Shown: positions 52,402 through 64,000 of the stretch, piece by piece | How positions within the stretch are numbered: the first letter of the stretch is position 1 | How the letters are laid out: each line of letters begins with the position of its first letter | Assembly (NCBI RefSeq): GCF_029227915.1 | Contig: NC_079883.1 | Span: 7,440,001 to 7,504,000, forward strand | Reading direction: 5' to 3' | From: Hydractinia symbiolongicarpus | Lineage: Eukaryota > Cnidaria > Hydrozoa > Anthoathecata > Hydractiniidae | Length of the DNA stretch: 64,000 bases | Translations under genes and position numbers: made by a program | The notes under the pieces: generated by a model | What the model was told of the DNA's origin: nothing | Database searches by the model: none | The model's input: the letters and a program-made list of their open reading frames with translations, nothing else

Positions 52402-52879
52402 TTAACAGAATTCAGACAGCTTTAAAAAGAGGCCATAAAATTACCTACTGCTCGTGGAAACACCCTAATTAACCAATAGAGTTGCGTCATTACAAAATGT
52501 TCCGAACATTTTGTACATTTTTTTAAGTAAAACTGTAGTTTTTTTAAAAATTCGTGGTCTTAATGTTTCAGTAAGGCAATAAATTTGGCATCGTTGGAAT
52601 TCGCCAAACCTTCTGCTACTTACTAAAAAAAAAAAAAGTCAAAAGCTTTTGTGTATCAGAAGATACAGCCGTTTTCCCGTAGCCAAAAAACACAGATTTT
52701 ATAAAAATGTTAAAGTAATGAGCGTAATGTCATTATGCAGCCAATCAGAAATTACTTTCTTAGCACCAATCAAATGGTTTGTTTTGAACCTTAGCTGTCA
52801 ATCAATATGAGAAATAAAACTTTGGCGCGATAGTGCATTTTAGACCGTCTTGTGTATCCGTACTACATCGACTTCTTAA

Positions 52880-53293
<414 letters not shown>

Positions 53294-53654
53294 GCATCTT
53301 ACCAAACAAAAAACGGCTATTTTTATAGCCACACATCCATAAAAAATATTACGGCTAGCTTTTTATATCAAACTTTGTTCTGCTTTCTGTTTAAATTTTA
53401 TGCTACATAAAAATTTTATGCTACATAAAGTTTGACAATGTTAAAAATATGAAGGGCAAGAAAAGTAAAAGCAAGAAAATAAGAAATTTAAAAACGAAAA
53501 TACTTAAACTTAGGGAATCTAATCTTAAAATTACTCTTTTTTAACTGTTTAAGTGACTTAAACAAGTTTAACTTTGTACCAAGATAATGTTTTTTTGTAA
53601 ATGTGTGGCTATAAAAATAGCCGTTTGTTAATGTAATAGCCAGATACACACAAA

Positions 53655-54206
53655 TTATTTTTTTGCGGTCTTCTTTGCTGCCTTTTTGGGAGTCTTTTTG
53701 ACCTTCTTTGCTGCAGGTTTTTTAGCAACAGGCTTCTTTGTGGGTTTCTTAGCTGCTGGTTTCTTAGCCGAGGCTTTCTTTGTGGCAGGCTTCTTTGCTG
53801 CTTTCTTTGGCGTGCTCTTCTTTGCTGGCTTCTTTTTTGGTGTACTTTTCTTTGCAGTAGGCTTCTTTGCCGTTGGCTTTTTTGCTGCGGCCTTTTTCTT
53901 AGGTTTTTCTTTTTTTACCTGACCTAGCTTGAATGATCCAGAAGCACCAGTGCCTTTAGTTTGAATCAAATCGCCTGATGTTACTCCTCGTTTAAGAGCC
54001 ATTTTCAGATGATGATCTGAGTTTTCAGCAACTTTGTAATTTGCATGAATATATTTTGTAATAGCTTGGCGAGATGAACCACCGCGTTCCTTTAGGGTAG
54101 CGATAGCAGCCTTGATCATGTCCACATATTTAGGGTGATCAGCTGTCTTCTTTGCAGCAGGTTTCTTCTTGGGTGCGATTTTCTTTGGAGAAGCTGCTTC
54201 ACTCAT
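53655..54206 (-). CDS. H1: Linker histone H1
   Basis: Unit R2 copy; full length and identical to left-arm H1. Stem-loop at 53607-53622. Confidence 0.97.
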   Translation of the reverse strand: MSEAASPKKIAPKKKPAAKKTADHPKYVDMIKAAIATLKERGGSSRQAITKYIHANYKVAENSDHHLKMALKRGVTSGDLIQTKGTGASGSFKLGQVKKEKPKKKAAAKKPTAKKPTAKKSTPKKKPAKKSTPKKAAKKPATKKASAKKPAAKKPTKKPVAKKPAAKKVKKTPKKAAKKTAKK

Positions 54207-54785
54207 TTTTAATGTTTTCTTACAACAATCCAACGATAAACGATGCTTGTTATCACAGTAGAAGTATACTAAACATTACCGTGTAAATGAGATATAATTT
54301 AAGACGGTGCGAAGTATGCGGACGTAAAAGTACCACTCCCGGGAATTGATTTGGCGCGAAAACAGAAATGTGTGTTTCTGTACATCGTATAATGTCCGTT
54401 TTGGGAGCCGCGACTATGCGAAAGCATGTTAATTTTTATTTGTAGCACGACGCAATAGTCTGAAAGAGAAGCTGCTGGAGTTTGAGGTCTTCAGCATTAC
54501 ATCTACTCTGTTAATTTGGGCTTCTTCCGCGCCCGTGTTAGGATTTTCATAAAGCGTTCTTTGGTTTGCGTTGCGTATGTCGGCCTACATCATCGACACG
54601 GCCTGTTTCCGGCTATTAGGAGCAATTCATATATTGGGCACTGCGTTTCGACTTTTTTATTAGACCACAGTAAAAAAATTCACTCACAGAAGTCCCTTTC
54701 TTTCATGGCTACAAACACGAAGAATTCTGTCGTAAGTAAAACGAATGCGCAAGCCAAAATAACGATGGGGCGAAGTCATAAGCAT

Positions 54786-54858
54786 CGCCCTGTGGCCCAA
54801 TGGATAAGGCATCTGACTACGAATCAGGGGATTCCAGGTTCGACTCCTGGCAGGGTCG
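54786..54858 (+). tRNA. tRNA-Arg: tRNA-Arg(ACG), G1-to-C variant
   Basis: Unit R2 copy with the right-arm C at position 1. Confidence 0.93.
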
Positions 54859-55180
54859 CACTGTCGCATTTCGGCTGCATGGTCTACTGTGTAACGCGCG
54901 CGCACGTTCTGGCGTAATGCGTTGATAAACGGAATGTACGCAGTCATATTGGAAAGTAATATCACGCACTTAGTATCGTCGCCTTTGTTAGCATTCATGT
55001 AAGTTACCATCCACTCGCTACAGTCGCTCTCCATCCTACGGCTAAATCAACAGCCGTGATTTTTACTATGTCGCCGTCCATCCGTACGCGGTGACAGTTG
55101 TAAGCTTTACAGTAACGTGACATGCTCCACAAGCAGTTACGGTGTGTGGACGATGCCTATCATGGCAACGCTTGTTCTTT

Positions 55181-55368
55181 ATCGCTTCTCGGCCTAATGG
55201 CTAAGATCAAGTGTAGTATCTGTTCTTATCAGTTTAATATCTGGTAGGCCATTCTCTGAATGGTCAGTATATTAATCTGATTTTTGGCCTTGGGTCATGG
55301 AGGTGGATTCATTCACGCCGTGACCACGGGTTGCCTTGGTGTTGCACTATTACCGATGGCGGCCCACA
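55181..55368 (+). ncRNA. U2: U2 snRNA
   Basis: Unit R2 copy; no difference seen. Confidence 0.95.
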
Positions 55369-55557
55369 TAAGCAATAAAAGAATAATAGCAGTCCTCTTT
55401 CCGACGGCACTCTGCATAGTCTACGGCGGGAACAAAACGCGTACACTGGGGGAGAATACAGCCTATGCCCCGCGACACGGCAGTTTATAACACACTCAAG
55501 CCACAAGCATTAACAAACTTTGAAGGGTACCCTCATGCTACGGTGCAGTTCCAACTC

Positions 55558-55723
55558 ATACTTACCTGACGGGGAAGTAAAGACTGATCAATGAGGGTTT
55601 TCTTCCAGAGTGAGGCTCTTGCATTGCACTACGCTTGGGCTGACCTCTGCGATTACTGCAAACGTCAGTAACTCGACCGTACAATTTCTGGTAGTGGGGG
55701 CCTGCGTCCGCGCTCGCCCCCTC
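55558..55723 (+). ncRNA. U1: U1 snRNA
   Basis: Unit R2 copy; 166 nt, without the extra base of R1. Confidence 0.95.
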
Positions 55724-56071
55724 CTTAAGTCAAAATGAATGAGCTTAGAAAAGTTGCGCGGCCAAATGTCGGTGGTGACTTAAACGCTAAGGTAAAACCT
55801 CGCTTGGCTGTTACGAAACGTGATTGCGATATAAGTCCTCGGAAGGCGGCGGAATTTTATTTTATTTGCCATTCCGTCAGGGTTATTGGATGATCGGCAA
55901 TAGATCGAGTTTGTATGCATTTGAAAGCTCTTTTTTCTCGTACTATCACCTGAAAATGTCGTAGGAAAATGTCATAGGAAACACTTTCAACAACCGCCAC
56001 GTTCCTTAATTGTTATAACAAGAAATATATCACAGCACCATTGAAATGAAAAGGCAACAAATGAAAATGAA

Positions 56072-56191
56072 AAGCCTACGACACCGGGAGTTCCCAGGCG
56101 GTCCCCCATCCAAGTACTATCCCGGCCCGACGATGCTTAACTTCCGTGATCAGACGAGAACGGGTGTGTTCATCGTGGTATGGCCGTAGAC
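56072..56191 (-). rRNA. 5S rRNA
   Basis: Unit R2 copy; no difference seen. Confidence 0.96.
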
Positions 56192-56388
56192 ATTAGTAGG
56201 GGCAAATACGTGCAATTTATTTTGACGTTGTGATCAAATTTTTTTATTTAATTTCTTTGAGTTACTTAGGACAAGGCGTATGCATGGATTATCTATTAGA
56301 CTTTAAGGTTATAGTTTTGTGAAAAAAACAATGTTTTTTTAAAGATGTGTGGCTATAAAAATAGCCGTTGTTTTCTGAGTGTAGCGGT

Positions 56389-56769
56389 TTACTTCTTCTG
56401 TCCTTTGTCGTTCTTCTTTGGGAGTAAGACAGCTTGAATGTTTGGCAAAACACCACCAGCTGCAATGGTTACACCGCTCAAAAGTTTGTTTAATTCTTCA
56501 TCATTACGAACAGCCAATTGTAAATGTCTTGGAATAATCCTAGCTTTTTTGTTGTCTCTTGCTGCGTTACCAGCCAACTCCAATATCTCAGCAGATAAAT
56601 ATTCCAAGACGGCTGCTAAGTAAACTGGTGCTCCAGATCCAATTCGGTTAGCATAGTGCCCTCTACGAAGGAATCTATGCACTCTACCGACTGGAAATTG
56701 AAGTCCAGCTCTTGAGGATCTTGTCTTGGCTTTAGCCTTAGCTTTTCCACCTTTTCCACGTCCAGACAT
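56389..56769 (-). CDS. H2A: Histone H2A
   Basis: Unit R2 copy; identical protein. Stem-loop at 56351-56366. Confidence 0.98.
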   Translation of the reverse strand: MSGRGKGGKAKAKAKTRSSRAGLQFPVGRVHRFLRRGHYANRIGSGAPVYLAAVLEYLSAEILELAGNAARDNKKARIIPRHLQLAVRNDEELNKLLSGVTIAAGGVLPNIQAVLLPKKNDKGQKK

Positions 56770-57053
56770 AACTGCGATTTGATTTGTAAGTTAATACAAA
56801 AACGTACGAATATTTAACGTAAGTGTTAACGAAATAAACTTTACTCGTTTTTTCATCATAAAAATAGGATCGAAATCATGTTTTTTTAACCAATCATAAT
56901 TAAGTATTAAACAAAAGATTTTTTTTTTAACCAATTAAATTGCGTATCGGCGTTTTCGGATCGAATTCGATCCGATTTTTTTACTTATAAACAAAAAGTT
57001 TTGACTTGCAGTTTAATGCTTATTTACAAGTTAAGTAGCAAAAATTTTTAACC

Positions 57054-57458
57054 ATGTCTGACGCAGCAGCTAAAGGAGGAAAACAGGCACCTAAAGTAGC
57101 CAAGAAAGGTGAAAAAAGAGCCGGCAAAAAAGGAGGAAAGATTGGTGGAACTGGTGAAAAGAAACGCAAGAGAAAGAGAAAGGAAAGTTATGCTATTTAC
57201 ATCTACAATGTTTTGAAACAAGTTCACCCAGATGTCGGAGTTTCAAGCAAAGCTATGAGCATCATGAACTCATTTGTCAACGACATCTTTGAGCGCATTG
57301 CTTCCGAAGCTTCGCGTTTGGCTCTTCAAAACAAAAAGTCGACCATCTCTTCTCGTGAAATTCAAACCGCAGTACGTCTTCTCTTGCCTGGAGAACTTGC
57401 AAAACACGCAGTCAGTGAAGGAACAAAAGCCGTCACAAAATACACAAGCAGCAAGTAA
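57054..57458 (+). CDS. H2B: Histone H2B
   Basis: Unit R2 copy; identical protein. Stem-loop at 57482-57497. Confidence 0.98.
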   Translation: MSDAAAKGGKQAPKVAKKGEKRAGKKGGKIGGTGEKKRKRKRKESYAIYIYNVLKQVHPDVGVSSKAMSIMNSFVNDIFERIASEASRLALQNKKSTISSREIQTAVRLLLPGELAKHAVSEGTKAVTKYTSSK

Positions 57459-57920
57459 ACCAACGTCTACCAAACACAAACGGTCTTTTTTAAGACCACA
57501 CATCTTTAAAAAAACATTTACTTGGCGTCACTACAAGTTAACCGAAGTTAATAAAACTTCTAAATAATGTGCTTAAGAACACTAGCCTACATTTAAAATA
57601 CTTCCCCATGTGTGTGTGTGGATTAGCTTCACTTTTCATACGTATTATTAGCTGTACTTGCAGAAAAGACAAGTACATTGATCCATGTTATTGCTTACAT
57701 TTAACTTAACCCAGCTTTTCACGGAAACACTCCCAGGCAAATTAACCCTACAAAGTATTTCTAAATTTTTTTTGTGTCATATATGACATAGTATCGTATA
57801 GCAATAAATGTAACTGTGACAAGACTTTACACATTGTGTAATTTGGAAGCGTGCACAAAGTAATGTTTTAAAAGATTTGTGGCTATAAAAATAGCCGTTT
57901 TTGTTGAGCAATGACAACGC

Positions 57921-58277
<357 letters not shown>

Positions 58278-58755
58278 TTAACAGAATTCAGACAGCTTTA
58301 AAAAGAGGCCATAAAATTACCTACTGCTCGTGGAAACACCCTAATTAACCAATAGAGTTGCGTCATTACAAAATGTTCCGAACATTTTGTACATTTTTTT
58401 AAGTAAAACTGTAGTTTTTTTAAAAATTCGTGGTCTTAATGTTTCAGTAAGGCAATAAATTTGGCATCGTTGGAATTCGCCAAACCTTCTGCTACTTACT
58501 AAAAAAAAAAAAAGTCAAAAGCTTTTGTGTATCAGAAGATACAGCCGTTTTCCCGTAGCCAAAAAACACAGATTTTATAAAAATGTTAAAGTAATGAGCG
58601 TAATGTCATTATGCAGCCAATCAGAAATTACTTTCTTAGCACCAATCAAATGGTTTGTTTTGAACCTTAGCTGTCAATCAATATGAGAAATAAAACTTTG
58701 GCGCGATAGTGCATTTTAGACCGTCTTGTGTATCCGTACTACATCGACTTCTTAA

Positions 58756-59169
<414 letters not shown>

Positions 59170-59530
59170 GCATCTTACCAAACAAAAAACGGCTATTTTT
59201 ATAGCCACACATCCATAAAAAATATTACGGCTAGCTTTTTATATCAAACTTTGTTCTGCTTTCTGTTTAAATTTTATGCTACATAAAAATTTTATGCTAC
59301 ATAAAGTTTGACAATGTTAAAAATATGAAGGGCAAGAAAAGTAAAAGCAAGAAAATAAGAAATTTAAAAACGAAAATACTTAAACTTAGGGAATCTAATC
59401 TTAAAATTACTCTTTTTTAACTGTTTAAGTGACTTAAACAAGTTTAACTTTGTACCAAGATAATGTTTTTTTGTAAATGTGTGGCTATAAAAATAGCCGT
59501 TTGTTAATGTAATAGCCAGATACACACAAA

Positions 59531-60082
59531 TTATTTTTTTGCGGTCTTCTTTGCTGCCTTTTTGGGAGTCTTTTTGACCTTCTTTGCTGCAGGTTTTTTA
59601 GCAACAGGCTTCTTTGTGGGTTTCTTAGCTGCTGGTTTCTTAGCCGAGGCTTTCTTTGTGGCAGGCTTCTTTGCTGCTTTCTTTGGCGTGCTCTTCTTTG
59701 CTGGCTTCTTTTTTGGTGTACTTTTCTTTGCAGTAGGCTTCTTTGCCGTTGGCTTTTTTGCTGCGGCCTTTTTCTTAGGTTTTTCTTTTTTTACCTGACC
59801 TAGCTTGAATGATCCAGAAGCACCAGTGCCTTTAGTTTGAATCAAATCGCCTGATGTTACTCCTCGTTTAAGAGCCATTTTCAGATGATGATCTGAGTTT
59901 TCAGCAACTTTGTAATTTGCATGAATATATTTTGTAATAGCTTGGCGAGATGAACCACCGCGTTCCTTTAGGGTAGCGATAGCAGCCTTGATCATGTCCA
60001 CATATTTAGGGTGATCAGCTGTCTTCTTTGCAGCAGGTTTCTTCTTGGGTGCGATTTTCTTTGGAGAAGCTGCTTCACTCAT
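59531..60082 (-). CDS. H1: Linker histone H1
   Basis: Unit R3 copy; identical protein. Stem-loop at 59483-59498. Confidence 0.97.
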   Translation of the reverse strand: MSEAASPKKIAPKKKPAAKKTADHPKYVDMIKAAIATLKERGGSSRQAITKYIHANYKVAENSDHHLKMALKRGVTSGDLIQTKGTGASGSFKLGQVKKEKPKKKAAAKKPTAKKPTAKKSTPKKKPAKKSTPKKAAKKPATKKASAKKPAAKKPTKKPVAKKPAAKKVKKTPKKAAKKTAKK

Positions 60083-60661
60083 TTTTAATGTTTTCTTACA
60101 ACAATCCAACGATAAACGATGCTTGTTATCACAGTAGAAGTATACTAAACATTACCGTGTAAATGAGATATAATTTAAGACGGTGCGAAGTATGCGGACG
60201 TAAAAGTACCACTCCCGGGAATTGATTTGGCGCGAAAACAGAAATGTGTGTTTCTGTACATCGTATAATGTCCGTTTTGGGAGCCGCGACTATGCGAAAG
60301 CATGTTAATTTTTATTTGTAGCACGACGCAATAGTCTGAAAGAGAAGCTGCTGGAGTTTGAGGTCTTCAGCATTACATCTACTCTGTTAATTTGGGCTTC
60401 TTCCGCGCCCGTGTTAGGATTTTCATAAAGCGTTCTTTGGTTTGCGTTGCGTATGTCGGCCTACATCATCGACACGGCCTGTTTCCGGCTATTAGGAGCA
60501 ATTCATATATTGGGCACTGCGTTTCGACTTTTTTATTAGACCACAGTAAAAAAATTCACTCACAGAAGTCCCTTTCTTTCATGGCTACAAACACGAAGAA
60601 TTCTGTCGTAAGTAAAACGAATGCGCAAGCCAAAATAACGATGGGGCGAAGTCATAAGCAT

Positions 60662-60734
60662 CGCCCTGTGGCCCAATGGATAAGGCATCTGACTACGAAT
60701 CAGGGGATTCCAGGTTCGACTCCTGGCAGGGTCG
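60662..60734 (+). tRNA. tRNA-Arg: tRNA-Arg(ACG), G1-to-C variant
   Basis: Unit R3 copy with the right-arm C at position 1. Confidence 0.93.
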
Positions 60735-61056
60735 CACTGTCGCATTTCGGCTGCATGGTCTACTGTGTAACGCGCGCGCACGTTCTGGCGTAATGCGTTG
60801 ATAAACGGAATGTACGCAGTCATATTGGAAAGTAATATCACGCACTTAGTATCGTCGCCTTTGTTAGCATTCATGTAAGTTACCATCCACTCGCTACAGT
60901 CGCTCTCCATCCTACGGCTAAATCAACAGCCGTGATTTTTACTATGTCGCCGTCCATCCGTACGCGGTGACAGTTGTAAGCTTTACAGTAACGTGACATG
61001 CTCCACAAGCAGTTACGGTGTGTGGACGATGCCTATCATGGCAACGCTTGTTCTTT

Positions 61057-61244
61057 ATCGCTTCTCGGCCTAATGGCTAAGATCAAGTGTAGTATCTGTT
61101 CTTATCAGTTTAATATCTGGTAGGCCATTCTCTGAATGGTCAGTATATTAATCTGATTTTTGGCCTTGGGTCATGGAGGTGGATTCATTCACGCCGTGAC
61201 CACGGGTTGCCTTGGTGTTGCACTATTACCGATGGCGGCCCACA
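61057..61244 (+). ncRNA. U2: U2 snRNA
   Basis: Unit R3 copy; no difference seen. Confidence 0.95.
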
Positions 61245-61433
61245 TAAGCAATAAAAGAATAATAGCAGTCCTCTTTCCGACGGCACTCTGCATAGTCTAC
61301 GGCGGGAACAAAACGCGTACACTGGGGGAGAATACAGCCTATGCCCCGCGACACGGCAGTTTATAACACACTCAAGCCACAAGCATTAACAAACTTTGAA
61401 GGGTACCCTCATGCTACGGTGCAGTTCCAACTC

Positions 61434-61599
61434 ATACTTACCTGACGGGGAAGTAAAGACTGATCAATGAGGGTTTTCTTCCAGAGTGAGGCTCTTGCAT
61501 TGCACTACGCTTGGGCTGACCTCTGCGATTACTGCAAACGTCAGTAACTCGACCGTACAATTTCTGGTAGTGGGGGCCTGCGTCCGCGCTCGCCCCCTC
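61434..61599 (+). ncRNA. U1: U1 snRNA
   Basis: Unit R3 copy; no difference seen. Confidence 0.95.
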
Positions 61600-61947
61600 C
61601 TTAAGTCAAAATGAATGAGCTTAGAAAAGTTGCGCGGCCAAATGTCGGTGGTGACTTAAACGCTAAGGTAAAACCTCGCTTGGCTGTTACGAAACGTGAT
61701 TGCGATATAAGTCCTCGGAAGGCGGCGGAATTTTATTTTATTTGCCATTCCGTCAGGGTTATTGGATGATCGGCAATAGATCGAGTTTGTATGCATTTGA
61801 AAGCTCTTTTTTCTCGTACTATCACCTGAAAATGTCGTAGGAAAATGTCATAGGAAACACTTTCAACAACCGCCACGTTCCTTAATTGTTATAACAAGAA
61901 ATATATCACAGCACCATTGAAATGAAAAGGCAACAAATGAAAATGAA

Positions 61948-62067
61948 AAGCCTACGACACCGGGAGTTCCCAGGCGGTCCCCCATCCAAGTACTATCCCG
62001 GCCCGACGATGCTTAACTTCCGTGATCAGACGAGAACGGGTGTGTTCATCGTGGTATGGCCGTAGAC
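61948..62067 (-). rRNA. 5S rRNA
   Basis: Unit R3 copy; no difference seen. Confidence 0.96.
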
Positions 62068-62264
62068 ATTAGTAGGGGCAAATACGTGCAATTTATTTTG
62101 ACGTTGTGATCAAATTTTTTTATTTAATTTCTTTGAGTTACTTAGGACAAGGCGTATGCATGGATTATCTATTAGACTTTAAGGTTATAGTTTTGTGAAA
62201 AAAACAATGTTTTTTTAAAGATGTGTGGCTATAAAAATAGCCGTTGTTTTCTGAGTGTAGCGGT

Positions 62265-62645
62265 TTACTTCTTCTGTCCTTTGTCGTTCTTCTTTGGGAG
62301 TAAGACAGCTTGAATGTTTGGCAAAACACCACCAGCTGCAATGGTTACACCGCTCAAAAGTTTGTTTAATTCTTCATCATTACGAACAGCCAATTGTAAA
62401 TGTCTTGGAATAATCCTAGCTTTTTTGTTGTCTCTTGCTGCGTTACCAGCCAACTCCAATATCTCAGCAGATAAATATTCCAAGACGGCTGCTAAGTAAA
62501 CTGGTGCTCCAGATCCAATTCGGTTAGCATAGTGCCCTCTACGAAGGAATCTATGCACTCTACCGACTGGAAATTGAAGTCCAGCTCTTGAGGATCTTGT
62601 CTTGGCTTTAGCCTTAGCTTTTCCACCTTTTCCACGTCCAGACAT
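62265..62645 (-). CDS. H2A: Histone H2A
   Basis: Unit R3 copy; identical protein; a promoter substitution lies 71 bp upstream at 62716. Stem-loop at 62227-62242. Confidence 0.98.
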   Translation of the reverse strand: MSGRGKGGKAKAKAKTRSSRAGLQFPVGRVHRFLRRGHYANRIGSGAPVYLAAVLEYLSAEILELAGNAARDNKKARIIPRHLQLAVRNDEELNKLLSGVTIAAGGVLPNIQAVLLPKKNDKGQKK

Positions 62646-62929
62646 AACTGCGATTTGATTTGTAAGTTAATACAAAAACGTACGAATATTTAACGTAAGT
62701 GTTAACGAAATAAACGTTACTCGTTTTTTCATCATAAAAATAGGATCGAAATCATGTTTTTTTAACCAATCATAATTAAGTATTAAACAAAAGATTTTTT
62801 TTTTAACCAATTAAATTGCGTATCGGCGTTTTCGGATCGAATTCGATCCGATTTTTTTACTTATAAACAAAAAGTTTTGACTTGCAGTTTAATGCTTATT
62901 TACAAGTTAAGTAGCAAAAATTTTTAACC

Positions 62930-63334
62930 ATGTCTGACGCAGCAGCTAAAGGAGGAAAACAGGCACCTAAAGTAGCCAAGAAAGGTGAAAAAAGAGCCGG
63001 CAAAAAAGGAGGAAAGATTGGTGGAACTGGTGAAAAGAAACGCAAGAGAAAGAGAAAGGAAAGTTATGCTATTTACATCTACAATGTTTTGAAACAAGTT
63101 CACCCAGATGTCGGAGTTTCAAGCAAAGCTATGAGCATCATGAACTCATTTGTCAACGACATCTTTGAGCGCATTGCTTCCGAAGCTTCGCGTTTGGCTC
63201 TTCAAAACAAAAAGTCGACCATCTCTTCTCGTGAAATTCAAACCGCAGTACGTCTTCTCTTGCCTGGAGAACTTGCAAAACACGCAGTCAGTGAAGGAAC
63301 AAAAGCCGTCACAAAATACACAAGCAGCAAGTAA
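62930..63334 (+). CDS. H2B: Histone H2B
   Basis: Unit R3 copy; identical protein. Stem-loop at 63358-63373. Confidence 0.98.
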   Translation: MSDAAAKGGKQAPKVAKKGEKRAGKKGGKIGGTGEKKRKRKRKESYAIYIYNVLKQVHPDVGVSSKAMSIMNSFVNDIFERIASEASRLALQNKKSTISSREIQTAVRLLLPGELAKHAVSEGTKAVTKYTSSK

Positions 63335-63796
63335 ACCAACGTCTACCAAACACAAACGGTCTTTTTTAAGACCACACATCTTTAAAAAAACATTTACTTG
63401 GCGTCACTACAAGTTAACCGAAGTTAATAAAACTTCTAAATAATGTGCTTAAGAACACTAGCCTACATTTAAAATACTTCCCCATGTGTGTGTGTGGATT
63501 AGCTTCACTTTTCATACGTATTATTAGCTGTACTTGCAGAAAAGACAAGTACATTGATCCATGTTATTGCTTACATTTAACTTAACCCAGCTTTTCACGG
63601 AAACACTCCCAGGCAAATTAACCCTACAAAGTATTTCTAAATTTTTTTTGTGTCATATATGACATAGTATCGTATAGCAATAAATGTAACTGTGACAAGA
63701 CTTTACACATTGTGTAATTTGGAAGCGTGCACAAAGTAATGTTTTAAAAGATTTGTGGCTATAAAAATAGCCGTTTTTGTTGAGCAATGACAACGC

Positions 63797-64000
<204 letters not shown>

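Overview
The window is a eukaryotic (animal) tandem histone array. All five replication-dependent histone genes recur in nearly identical units, and each ends in the 6-bp-stem, 4-nt-loop element that matures metazoan histone mRNAs. The coding regions are intronless, the histone spacers are AT-rich, and H3 is of the H3.2 type. U1, U2 and 5S RNAs are recognisably metazoan. A cnidarian, possibly a hydrozoan, is my best guess from the AT-rich spacers and histone style, but the sequence alone does not prove it.

The normal unit is 5,876 bp and holds nine genes. In left-arm orientation the order is H3(-), H4(+), H2B(-), H2A(+), 5S rRNA(+), U1 snRNA(-), U2 snRNA(-), tRNA-Arg(ACG)(-), H1(+). H3/H4 and H2B/H2A are divergent pairs on shared promoters; H4/H2B and H1/H3 converge. 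The unit therefore joins chromatin proteins (Pol II, stem-loop 3' ends), two spliceosomal RNAs (Pol II snRNA type, with a shared upstream motif), and two Pol III genes. The U1-U2-tRNA block looks visibly richer in G+C and CpG than the histone half.

Left arm, 1-46721: unit 1 (1-7575) carries a 1,699-bp internal tandem duplication that doubles H2B-H2A-5S. Units 2, 3 and 4 are regular. Unit 5 (25204-29865) has an H2A gene with a 102-bp in-frame deletion, and a second deletion of about 1,771 bp spans the unit 5/6 boundary, removing H1 of unit 5 and H3 of unit 6. Units 6-8 are otherwise regular; unit 8 runs into a gap of exactly 500 N (46722-47221).

Right arm, 47222-64000: the same unit in opposite orientation. 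It begins with an H3 fragment (R0), then R1, R2 and part of R3, ending inside H4. The sequence next to the gap has several one-base indels, two of which frameshift H3 and H1; these look like contig-end errors. The arms differ by fixed single-base changes, including the first base of the tRNA, so they are separately homogenised or come from different loci or haplotypes. Apart from these events the copies are almost identical, as expected under concerted evolution. I found no mobile element, CRISPR array or prokaryotic system.
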